Shown piece by piece: positions 1 to 5,835 of a DNA stretch of 15,754 nt (the stretch's first letter is position 1; every line of letters starts with the position of its first letter). The DNA is from Candidatus Firestoneibacteriota bacterium. Lineage in GTDB: Bacteria; Oederibacteriota; JAAXVQ01; JAUVAV01. The position numbers and the translations under genes are program-made. The notes under the pieces are model-generated. The model made no database searches. It was given only the letters and a program-made list of their open reading frames with translations, and was not told the DNA's origin. Where the stretch lies: assembly GCA_030635415.1 (NCBI GenBank), contig DAOVYW010000031.1, positions 1 to 15,754 on the forward strand, read 5' to 3'.

Positions 1-558
1 GCTGGTAATAAATTCCTTTTCTTTTATGGTGAATTTTCCGGCTTTTTTGGCGGTACCTTGAAGAGCCTTTTCTATGGCTTTTTTGATTTTTGTATCGCTA
101 AAATATCCGGCACTGGTAGCAAGCCCCAGCTCAAAAATTAGCGCTCCCTTTTTAAGATAAATATTTTTCTTCTTGGGATCACTAATGTTTTTTACTACGA
201 TTTTTTTTATATTTTCCTGTACGGATTGTTTTGCGGTTTTACTCTTGCACAAAATACGAAACGCGTCGTTTATCCGGCCCAATCCGGCATATTCCAGGTT
301 TGGAAAGGCGTCCAAGTCTTGGTGGAAGGTTTCCCACTTCACCACAATGGAAATATCAGAAATACCGGTAATTTTTTGTAGTTCGCTTTGAAGTTTGGGT
401 ATAAATATTTCCGTGCCACTCTTGATCCATTTTTTTTCTTTTAGAGTGAATTTTACTGTTTCCTTTCCCGTATCACTTTTAGTTTTAGCAAAAACCAAAC
501 CTATGGGACTGACAACTAAAAGTAGTGCCAATGCATTTACGAGCAACTTTTTCTTCAT
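1..558 (-). CDS. Secreted protein of unknown function, C-terminus cut by window edge
   Basis: An open frame of 186 codons runs from an ATG at 558 leftwards to the window edge without a stop, so only the N-terminal part is seen. The start is supported by a strong Shine-Dalgarno AAAGGAGG (569-576, minus strand) and by a signal peptide: MKKK, then a hydrophobic stretch, then cleavage probably after VFA near residue 24. The mature part is Lys-rich and mostly polar. The motif KFTLKEKKWIKSG near residue 36 is echoed by KFTIKEKEFITS at residues 175-186. This suggests an internal duplication with a period of about 140 residues, the second copy continuing outside the window. I do not recognise the family. 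The gene is AT-rich compared with the block after 7979. It is divergent from queH. A secreted or periplasmic location is inferred from the signal peptide only. Confidence 0.85.
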   Translation of the reverse strand, partial: MKKKLLVNALALLLVVSPIGLVFAKTKSDTGKETVKFTLKEKKWIKSGTEIFIPKLQSELQKITGISDISIVVKWETFHQDLDAFPNLEYAGLGRINDAFRILCKSKTAKQSVQENIKKIVVKNISDPKKKNIYLKKGALIFELGLATSAGYFSDTKIKKAIEKALQGTAKKAGKFTIKEKEFITS

Positions 559-604
559 TAATTATCCCCCTCCTTTATTTGATTTGTTCCTTTTCTGACT
601 TTAA

Positions 605-633
605 ATTAGACATACAAAAACCCCAAAAGTCAA
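605..633 (-). promoter_or_regulatory. Sigma70-type promoter of the leftward secreted-protein gene
   Basis: On the minus strand a -35 box TTGACT (628-633) is followed after exactly 17 bp by a -10 box TCTAAT (605-610). Each box matches consensus at 5 of 6 positions. The predicted transcript would start near 598 and give a leader of about 40 nt holding the Shine-Dalgarno site. A second TTGACT with a poorer -10 (TAAAGT) lies about 29 bp further upstream (657-662) and could be an alternative. Inferred from sequence only. Confidence 0.55.
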
Positions 634-810
634 ACTTTATTTTCGAGTTTGCAAAAGTCAAGCCGGAAAAACCCCTGCTAAATGTTTTTGTCCCAAGATT
701 TCTCAGGATATTTCCTGTATGATGTGTACTATATCCGGCTGTGCGGGTTAAGGTTTATTTGCACGGCCAGCCATCAAATTCCCGGATTTTGACGAAAAGT
801 GAGAGCGTAT

Positions 811-1380
811 ATGAAATCACGTCCGAAGCTGCTATTACATATTTGCTGCGCGCCGGATGCCACCGCGGTTTTTGAGCGGTTGGCTCCGGATTTTGAGGTG
901 AGGGGCTTTTTTCACAATCCCAATATTTATCCTGAAGCGGAGTTTAAGCGGCGTTATAGCGAAGCTGAAAGAGTTGCCATTCAAATGAAATTTCCCTTGG
1001 AGGAGGCATCCTATCGGCCGGAATCCTGGTTCCGCTTGATACAAGGGATGGAGCATGAGCCAGAAGGCGGGGGACGGTGCGCCGAGTGTTTTTTATACAA
1101 TCTTAGGGCCACGGCCGCCAAGGCCCGTGAAATGGAAATGCCGTTTTTTACTACCACGCTTACCATATCCCCGCATAAAGTATCGGCTAAGGTGTTAGCT
1201 GCGGGAAAGGCGGCAGCCCGGGAGTTCGGAGTTGAGTTTATAGATATGGACTTTAAAAAACAGGATGGATTTAAACGAAGTTTGGAGCTTTCAAAAAAAA
1301 TGCGTCTTTACCGGCAGAAATATTGTGGATGTAAATTCTCGATCCGTCTGAAGCCGGAACAGTCGCAGGGCCCTAACTAG
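811..1380 (+). CDS. queH: Epoxyqueuosine reductase QueH
   Basis: QueH (former DUF208) is the non-cobalamin epoxyqueuosine reductase that reduces epoxyqueuosine in tRNA to queuosine, an iron-sulfur cytoplasmic enzyme replacing QueG in many bacteria. Family signatures are clear: LLLHICCAPDAT near the start (C12-C13), HNPNIYP, GGRCAECF with a CxxC, TLTISPHK, and the closing GFKRSLELSKKM...LYRQKYCGC. The cysteine pairs CC, CxxC and CGC are the expected metal and redox ligands. Its 189 residues fit the short forms of the family. I chose ATG 811 because AAGTGAG lies at a suitable distance; an in-frame GTG at 799 has no Shine-Dalgarno. No other queuosine gene is present, so it appears to be an isolated gene. 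Its TAG stop lies within the terminal inverted repeat of the element that follows. Confidence 0.92.
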   Translation: MKSRPKLLLHICCAPDATAVFERLAPDFEVRGFFHNPNIYPEAEFKRRYSEAERVAIQMKFPLEEASYRPESWFRLIQGMEHEPEGGGRCAECFLYNLRATAAKAREMEMPFFTTTLTISPHKVSAKVLAAGKAAAREFGVEFIDMDFKKQDGFKRSLELSKKMRLYRQKYCGCKFSIRLKPEQSQGPN

Positions 1381-1530
1381 TGATTCTGCTGCAAAACCAC
1401 CTAAGAAGTCATTGCGGGCGACCGTAGGGAGCGTGGCAATCTGATTTTTATCCTTATAAAATCGAGATTGCTTCGTCGCTGCCGCTCCTCGCAAAGACAG
1501 TAAAAGGGGTTTTGCGGCAGAATCACTAGT
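1376..1530. repeat. 155-bp palindromic MITE-like element abutting the queH stop
   Basis: The ends ACTAGTGATTCTGC at 1376 and GCAGAATCACTAGT at 1530 are near-perfect inverted repeats of about 23 bp (one mismatch: TGCTGC versus TGCCGC), continuing into GCAAAACC. Inside lie two further arms: arm A (1408-1442, GTCATTGCGGGCGACC...) and arm B (1465-1498, AGATTGCTTCGTCGCT...), partly complementary to each other. The arms match the widespread GTCATTGCGAGCGA palindrome family. If the element proper is GTGATTCTGC...GCAGAATCAC, it is flanked by TA on both sides, the target duplication expected of IS630/mariner-type transposition. No transposase is encoded, so it would be non-autonomous. The TA would be the first two bases of the queH TAG stop. 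It may also act as a transcript-end hairpin. Confidence 0.7.
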
Positions 1531-1630
1531 GAAGTAATATGTCTACTTGACCAAAACATACCTGCAACCTACTTGTTAAACACGATACTAGTGTCTCATA
1601 AATAACTTTACTGGCTTTTTATAATTGTTC

Positions 1631-1860
1631 GTCACCCCGGTGAAAACCGGGGTCCAGGAAGTCGTTTGAAAATACACAAAATAAAATCCTGGATACTGGC
1701 TTTCGAGGCTGTGTCATAATGCCTGTTTTAGAGATTGCTTTGTCGCTTACGCTCCTAGCAATGACAGAAAATCCTTTAAAAACAGTCATTGCGAGCGACC
1801 GAAGGGAGCGCGGCAATCACGTTTTTCGAATTGTGACACAGCCTCTCACGCCGGTATGAC
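1631..1860. repeat. Dispersed GTCAxxCCGG palindrome, interrupted by an inner element
   Basis: The left arm (1631-1659) begins GTCACCCCGGTGAAAACC and ends GGTCCAGGA. The right arm is its imperfect inverse: TCCTGGATACTGGCTTTC at 1687-1704 and ACGCCGGTATGAC at 1848-1860. The right arm is split by the 141-bp element at 1705-1845. Joining the two pieces after removing one copy of a flanking TC restores an arm whose complement, GTCATACCGGCGTGAAAG, aligns with the left arm through the central TGAAA. A decayed relative with the shared 14-mer ATTGTTCGTCACCC lies at 5771. Confidence 0.6.
1705..1845. repeat. 141-bp element with GAGGCTGTGTCA ends, nested in another repeat
   Basis: GAGGCTGTGTCA (1705-1716) and TGACACAGCCTC (1834-1845) are perfect 12-bp inverted repeats, extending imperfectly (ATAAT versus ACAAT). 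Direct TC dinucleotides flank it (1703-1704 and 1846-1847), a plausible 2-bp target duplication. The interior carries the same two arms as the element beside queH but in reverse order: arm B first (1732-1765, AGATTGCTTTGTCGCT...GCAATGAC), then arm A (1785-1818, GTCATTGCGAGCGACC...GGCAATC). No coding capacity is visible, so any movement would need a transposase supplied elsewhere. Confidence 0.65.
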
Positions 1861-1926
1861 CGCTTAATTAAGACGGTCTTTATATGTAAAGAAGCGTTAG
1901 GGACAGTACACTAGTATGTAGTGTTA

Positions 1927-1946
1927 AACTTGAATTTTAACAAGTT
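1927..1946. promoter_or_regulatory. Operator-like inverted repeat over the -35 box
   Basis: AACTTG (1927-1932) and CAAGTT (1941-1946) are a perfect 6-bp inverted repeat separated by an 8-bp AT-only spacer. They overlap the -35 box of the promoter for the gene at 2028. Size and placement fit a dimeric repressor site, but no regulator is identifiable in the window and a chance dyad in AT-rich DNA is possible. Confidence 0.3.
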
Positions 1947-1958
1947 ATTGTGTATAAT
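1930..1958 (+). promoter_or_regulatory. Sigma70-type promoter for the 2028-5515 gene pair
   Basis: TTGAAT (1930-1935) and a perfect TATAAT (1953-1958) are separated by 17 bp. Transcription would begin near 1965 and give a leader of about 60 nt. The Shine-Dalgarno AGGAG lies shortly before ATG 2028. This is one of the best core promoter matches in the window and lies just beyond the repeat cluster. Confidence 0.65.
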
Positions 1959-2027
1959 TAATGAAACAAGCAAGAAGTGAAAAAATAGCATGAGACAGGG
2001 AAGCGCCATTTTCTTTTAGGAGTAAAA

Positions 2028-3389
2028 ATGCGAATTTATAAAGCTGTATTTTCAGCAATATTGATTTTACTACTTAGTTTGCTGGCAACCGGGAAAAACG
2101 TAGAAGCTGGTGATTTCTGGCGTGATGATCTTAGTGGTACATCTGGAGAACAGCCTGGCGGCTGGAGGGATGAAAGCAACAATGACGAGTTTAATGCGGA
2201 AATTGCGTTTTCTTACACAACTTCTTGCGCTGCCATAACCCGGACTGCGGAAGGAGTACAAGGCCATGTATGGTCGCCTCTGCAAAACTGTGATGTAGAT
2301 AGTTATCCGCTGGTTGAAATAAAGGTGGACCAAGTTTCTCCAGCAACTACCTGGCGGGTTGGCATTCAGGGATTTACTCCACAGACGTCCTGGGATTTGA
2401 ATTCATTGACCAGCGAAACCGGAACTTTTGTTTTTAATTACCAAGACCTGCCCGGGTTGAGCGGTAATGAAGATTTTCGTGTTTTTATACAAGTAGCCGG
2501 AGAAGCAGGAAAATTTATTGAGGTTGATTTTGTAAGGATTTGCGATGACGCGGTTATCCCTACCGATACTTATACTGCGACTTCAACTATAACGCCAAGC
2601 ATTACACCCAGCAGTACGCAGACTCTTGATATGACTTCCACCATGACGCCGACTGCGACGCCGACGTGGACGCAGGCTGTGAGTACCTCAACGTATACGC
2701 CGACCGCGACGCAGGATGTAAGCACCTCAACGCATACTCCGACCGCGACCCCGACGCAGGATGTAAGCACCTCAACGCATACGCCGACCGCGACCCCGAC
2801 GCAGGATGTAAGCACCTCAACGCATACGCCGACGCAAACGCAGGATTTAAATACCCGAACATTTACGCCCACGGTGACGCCGACGCAAACGCAGGATTTA
2901 AATACCCGAACATCTACGCCCACGGTGACACCGACGCAAACGCAGGATTTAAATACCCGAACATCTACACCTACGGTGACGTCGACCCCTACAGAGATTG
3001 TGGGAACGCCAACCAATACACCTATTGTTTCTCCCGTGCCGACTAATACTCCTAGGGCTACTGCTACGGATATTCCTCCCGCAGTATTTGATAAAAACCT
3101 GGAATTCATCCATCTTAACCGGAAAACTTTTACTCCGGATGGATCCATGGATCGTGAATTAGTAATATCTTTCCGATCGAAATTGCCTTCCGGCGAAATA
3201 AAAATATCGATTTTTAATATTAATGGGCGGCGGCGGGCTATTTTGGAAGTGGTGGGAAACAGGCCGGATTACCGGGCAAATTGGAATGGTGATAATGAGT
3301 CAGGACAGCCCCTGCCGGCCGGAATTTATATCTACGAAATCAAAGCCGGGGACAGCGCCTACCGTGGCGCTGTGGTTTTGGCGCGGTGA
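2028..3389 (+). CDS. Secreted modular protein: N-terminal domain, Thr/Pro linker, FlgD-like C-terminal Ig domain
   Basis: The 453-residue product starts with a signal peptide (hydrophobic 9-21, cleavage probably after VEA near 27). Residues about 28-178 form a likely beta-rich domain with several cysteines that I cannot assign. Residues about 179-345 are a Thr/Pro/Ser-rich linker built of 15-residue units (TQDVSTSTHTPTATP) and then 17-residue units (TQTQDLNTRTSTPTVTP). The last 105 or so residues resemble the FlgD Ig-like/gliding-type C-terminal domain: FTPDGSMDRELVISF, then IKISIFNINGRR, then NWNGDNESGQPLPAGIYIYEI. In other diderm bacteria such domains sit at the C-terminus of exported surface proteins. 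The start is set by AGGAG upstream of ATG 2028. The GTGA overlap with the next gene implies translational coupling to the PorV/PorQ-like protein. Surface or extracellular location is inferred. Confidence 0.85.
   Translation: MRIYKAVFSAILILLLSLLATGKNVEAGDFWRDDLSGTSGEQPGGWRDESNNDEFNAEIAFSYTTSCAAITRTAEGVQGHVWSPLQNCDVDSYPLVEIKVDQVSPATTWRVGIQGFTPQTSWDLNSLTSETGTFVFNYQDLPGLSGNEDFRVFIQVAGEAGKFIEVDFVRICDDAVIPTDTYTATSTITPSITPSSTQTLDMTSTMTPTATPTWTQAVSTSTYTPTATQDVSTSTHTPTATPTQDVSTSTHTPTATPTQDVSTSTHTPTQTQDLNTRTFTPTVTPTQTQDLNTRTSTPTVTPTQTQDLNTRTSTPTVTSTPTEIVGTPTNTPIVSPVPTNTPRATATDIPPAVFDKNLEFIHLNRKTFTPDGSMDRELVISFRSKLPSGEIKISIFNINGRRRAILEVVGNRPDYRANWNGDNESGQPLPAGIYIYEIKAGDSAYRGAVVLAR
2671..2992 (+). repeat. 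In-frame minisatellites of 45 bp and 51 bp in the linker
   Basis: GCAGGATGTAAGCACC recurs at 2711, 2756 and 2801, an exact 45-bp period; a diverged earlier unit starts near 2671. It is followed by GCAGGATTTAAATACC at 2840, 2891 and 2942, a 51-bp period. Both periods are multiples of three, so gain or loss of a unit changes linker length without a frameshift. Copies within each set are almost identical in DNA, pointing to recent duplication or gene conversion. The opposite strand has long open frames here that are only shadows of the repeat. Confidence 0.9.
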
Positions 3390-5515
3390 GCAGGCGTTTA
3401 TTTTATCCCGTCCGGCTGGTAGTGAGCTTCTTAGCCATGGCGGGTTGTATTTATCTTCCAGCATGGTCAGCTTTTGAATTGGAACGTCCGGGTGCCCGTC
3501 CATCCGGTATGAGCGGGGCTTTCTGTGCGCTGGCGGATGATGCCGATGCCCTTAATTATAATCCGGCGGGGTTAGCCGGGATATTTTCAAGGACTTTTTC
3601 TTTTAATTATGCCAAGCTGTTAAGCGGGATGGATGATGGAGCGCTGGCTGACAGCCGTTTTGCCTATCTCCAGCCGCTTAAGCAGGTTGGAACAATAGGG
3701 ATTGCATGGTATCAGCGCAACCTGGCGGATTTGTACCAGGAAAATGTAGTTAATCTGGCCTATGGCTTTCCTCTGGATAGTAAAGGTGATTTTTTATTAG
3801 GCGGAGCGCTGAAGATTCTGCACCAGGCTTACTTGGATACCGAAGCTACCGGACAAAATTCGTATTTTAACTATGATACGTCGGTAATGGGATACTGTTT
3901 TGATCTGGGTGGTCTGATACGTATTACCGACCATTTAAGCACTGGCTTGTCTTTATTAAATTTTAACCAGCCGAATTTAACCCTTGCTAACTCTGCCAAG
4001 TCCCAAATTCCCATGCAGGTTCGGCTGGGGGTAGGCTACCAGCAGAATATGTATACCGGGGTTTTGGAATGTTTATGGCACGGACAGGATTTCCGTTTTT
4101 CCGCCGGCGGAGAAGTCTGGTGGTTTGAACGTTTGTTGGGTACGCGTTTAGGAATAAGCTTGGGAGACGGGGACATGTTGGAACTGACGGCAGGTTTGTC
4201 CTTTCGCCAGCCGATGGTCGGTGTCTGGGGCTGGCAGATCGATTATGCGTTGATAAATCCAGTAGGGGGTTTTTCCGGTCTCGGTTTGACCCATCAGTTT
4301 AACTGCAGCATATTTTTTGGGGACCGGGCGCAGGAGAAAAATATCATCCGGGCTAAAAAGCTGGTGGAGGCCGGGGTGCAAGTCCGGAGTCAGGGAAAAC
4401 TTAAGGAAGCCCTGCATCTATGGGAAAAAGCGGCGGAAATTATGCCGGGAGACCGGCGGTTAACCTCCCGGATCAAGGCTTTAAGAATAGCGATTCGAAA
4501 TGACGCTGAAATTAAAATTTGTCTTCGCCAGGCCCGGGATTTCGAGAAAAAAAAGAACTATTTGAATGCCGCGAAAGAATACCGTAGGATTCTCGAACTT
4601 GTTCCCGGGCATGCGAAAGCTGTTCAGCGGCTTAAGAAAGTCGAGGCGAAAGTTAAAAAAATGTCGCGGCGCCAGAAGATGCTTCAAAAGCAAAAGGAGC
4701 AAAAGATCGCGCAACGTCTCCGGAAGCGAAGTGAACGTAAGGCCAGGGTGGTTGTGCGGAAAGCCAAGCAGTCCTTGGCTGAAGCGGAGAAAAATCGGAA
4801 CATCAAGACAGAATTCGCTGCCGAGCTAAAGCAGCTTAAAAAGCAGTTGAAACAAGCGAAAGAACTATTGGAGAATGGGAAGAGCGAGCCGGCCCGGATT
4901 TTAGCTCTAACCGTAGTATCCAAAACGGAGAAATTGATCCGGAAAGCGGCGGCTCGGAAAGCGGCGGCTCGGAAAGCGGCGGCCCGGAAAGCGGTGGCCC
5001 GGAAAGCGGCGGCCCGGAAAGCGGCGGCCCGGAAAGCGGCGGCCCGGGAAGCGGCGGCCCGGGAAGCGGCGGCCCGGAAAGCGGCGGCCCGGAAAGCGGC
5101 GGTCCGGAAAGCGGCGGCTCGGAAAGCAAAAAAAACGGTGCGTAAGAAGAAACAAACCGTGGTTAAAAAATCTAAAGCAAAGGTCGCGTCATCTAAAAAA
5201 TCTAACCAAGCAGCAATAATACCGTCGGAGAAGAAAAAGGCGGCCGATGAACAATTGCGCAAACGGGCTCGCGGCGCTTACGGCCGCACGATTAAACTTA
5301 TGATGGATATTGACAAACTGAAGGGGAAGAAATATTTTCCCGCCAAGTACCTGCAATTCAAACGGGAATTAGGCGGGATCAAGGTATTATTGAAAAATAA
5401 GGATTACACCGCGACTGTAAATAAGGCCCGGAAGATGTATAAAAAGCTGAGAAAGTTTGAGAAAGAATGTGCCGCGAAAGATAAAGCCCGGAAAGCCATG
5501 CCCACCAACTGGTAA
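3386..5515 (+). CDS. PorV/PorQ-like outer-membrane barrel fused to TPR helices and a Lys/Arg/Ala-rich tail
   Basis: The 709-residue product starts at GTG 3386, whose GTGA overlaps the upstream stop by 4 nt; a signal peptide with a basic start (SRR) and probable cleavage after WSA near residue 29 supports it. Residues about 30-310 resemble PorV/PorQ (UPF0164-type) barrels: RPSGMSGAFCALADDADALN, then YNPAGLAG, then aromatic-rich alternating strands. Residues about 315-415 hold two TPR-like helix pairs (GKLKEALHLWEKAAEIMPGD and NYLNAAKEYRRILELVPGHA). A charged helical segment follows (residues about 420-515), then twelve KAAAR-type pentapeptides (520-579), a Lys-rich stretch, and a last helical segment (KGKKYFPAKYLQFKREL...KNKDYTATVNKARKM) reminiscent of DUF4398 hairpins. 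The barrel should sit in the outer membrane with the TPR and basic tail in the periplasm. The fusion of these parts is unusual; the function of the tail is unknown. Confidence 0.82.
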   Translation: MSRRLFYPVRLVVSFLAMAGCIYLPAWSAFELERPGARPSGMSGAFCALADDADALNYNPAGLAGIFSRTFSFNYAKLLSGMDDGALADSRFAYLQPLKQVGTIGIAWYQRNLADLYQENVVNLAYGFPLDSKGDFLLGGALKILHQAYLDTEATGQNSYFNYDTSVMGYCFDLGGLIRITDHLSTGLSLLNFNQPNLTLANSAKSQIPMQVRLGVGYQQNMYTGVLECLWHGQDFRFSAGGEVWWFERLLGTRLGISLGDGDMLELTAGLSFRQPMVGVWGWQIDYALINPVGGFSGLGLTHQFNCSIFFGDRAQEKNIIRAKKLVEAGVQVRSQGKLKEALHLWEKAAEIMPGDRRLTSRIKALRIAIRNDAEIKICLRQARDFEKKKNYLNAAKEYRRILELVPGHAKAVQRLKKVEAKVKKMSRRQKMLQKQKEQKIAQRLRKRSERKARVVVRKAKQSLAEAEKNRNIKTEFAAELKQLKKQLKQAKELLENGKSEPARILALTVVSKTEKLIRKAAARKAAARKAAARKAVARKAAARKAAARKAAAREAAAREAAARKAAARKAAVRKAAARKAKKTVRKKKQTVVKKSKAKVASSKKSNQAAIIPSEKKKAADEQLRKRARGAYGRTIKLMMDIDKLKGKKYFPAKYLQFKRELGGIKVLLKNKDYTATVNKARKMYKKLRKFEKECAAKDKARKAMPTNW
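4941..5127 (+). repeat. 15-bp minisatellite encoding (KAAAR)12
   Basis: GGAAAGC or GGGAAGC recurs every 15 bp at 4941, 4956, 4971 and onward to 5121, giving twelve full units and one partial. Most copies are identical at DNA level (GGAAAGCGGCGGCCC); two adjacent units carry GGGAAGC, which changes K to E. The encoded tract is a predicted continuous helix with a strong positive charge. Long open frames on the other two plus frames and the minus strand are artefacts of this repeat. Confidence 0.92.
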
Positions 5516-5536
5516 AGAAAATGTTGAATTTGAAAG

Positions 5537-5616
5537 GATTTTTAGAGATTTCCCTGCCTGTCCTGCCTGCTTTTGTCCAGGGGATGATGTTGTCCGGGGC
5601 TGCGCCTCGAAATGAC
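5537..5616. repeat. Degenerate dispersed palindrome remnant
   Basis: GGATTTTTAGAGATTTCC on the left and GCGCCTCGAAATGAC on the right resemble the outer parts of the common GAGATTTCxx...CGAAATGAC palindromic repeats, a sister of the GTCATTGCGAGCGA family seen at 1376-1860. Between them CCTGCCTGT-CCTGCCTGC is a short tandem. No gene fits here. The assignment rests on pattern memory, not on a second copy in this window. Confidence 0.35.
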
Positions 5617-5657
5617 AAACTTTGTGAAATTGCTTAAAAACAGATATTATGAATTTA

Positions 5658-5734
5658 TTGTAGGGGCAGGCCTCCGTGCCTGCCCAGGGAATTTGCACGT
5701 ACGGATGGGCAACCACAGGGGGTTGTCCCTACAA
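5658..5734. repeat. 77-bp two-hairpin palindromic repeat between convergent genes
   Basis: The outer ends TTGTAGGG (5658-5665) and CCCTACAA (5727-5734) are perfect inverted repeats. Within them GGGCAGGC-6 nt-GCCTGCCC (5664-5685) is a perfect 8-bp hairpin, and GGGCAACC...GGTTGTCC (5707-5728) forms a second 8-bp stem with one G-U pair. This is the form of a common dispersed genomic repeat (TGTAGGGGCAGG type). Lying between two convergent genes, it could end transcription or stabilise transcript ends in both directions, but no T-run follows, so a classical intrinsic terminator is not supported. Confidence 0.6.
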
Positions 5735-5770
5735 AGGCCTAGGAGCTTGAGCATTTAGTCTGTTTTTGGT

Positions 5771-5795
5771 ATTGTTCGTCACCCAGGATACTGGA
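5771..5795. repeat. Decayed copy of the GTCACCC repeat
   Basis: ATTGTTCGTCACCC (5771-5784) is identical to 1624-1637, and the next bases AGGATACTGGACC resemble the opposite arm of that repeat (GGATACTGGC at 1691). It reads like a copy that lost its centre and most of its right arm. The rest of 5735-5835 shows no other feature. Confidence 0.45.
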
Positions 5796-5835
5796 CCTAA
5801 TAATTAATCCGTAACTCACATATTTCTGGGGTTGT

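Larger units (their letters stand above)
1585..1917. repeat. Outer MITE-like element with 10-bp terminal inverted repeats
   Basis: ATACTAGTGT (1585-1594) and ACACTAGTAT (1908-1917) are perfect 10-bp inverted repeats. Read as TA-CTAGTGT...ACACTAG-TA they again fit a TA target duplication. Inside the ends, TGTCTCATAAATAAC on the left is only loosely like TGTACTGTCCCTAAC (reverse complement) on the right. The interior contains no gene and holds two further palindromic repeats, described separately. The assignment as one element rests on the terminal repeats only and is less certain than the inner ones. Confidence 0.4.

Noticed and set aside
173..722. Plus-strand open frames of about 65-72 codons at the left end.
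   Set aside because: They lie antisense to the secreted-protein gene and its promoter; the minus frame has a signal peptide and strong Shine-Dalgarno.
1291..1494. Minus-strand open frame overlapping the end of queH.
   Set aside because: It runs through the palindromic element and queH antisense, with no plausible start region or domain.
2711..2992. Evenly spaced repeats resembling a CRISPR array.
   Set aside because: The units are tandem and in frame, with no unique spacers and no cas genes; they encode a protein linker.
2570..3148. Long minus-strand open frames and a plus-strand alternate frame across the Thr/Pro linker.
   Set aside because: They mirror the 45/51-bp repeats, lack start signals and repeat the same few residues; the plus frame with signal peptide and FlgD-like end is the real gene.
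3386..3460. Possible lipobox (MAGC) in the PorV/PorQ-like protein.
   Set aside because: Met at the -3 position is unusual, and a regular cleavage site (WSA) just after it, before the barrel, fits better.
4684..5262. Three minus-strand open frames over the KAAAR tract (for example repeated PPLSG or GRRFP).
   Set aside because: Shadows of a 15-bp repeat without stops in any frame; no start signals and no domain.
5658..5734. Intrinsic terminator between the convergent genes.
   Set aside because: The hairpins are strong but no U-run follows on either strand, and the sequence fits a dispersed repeat.
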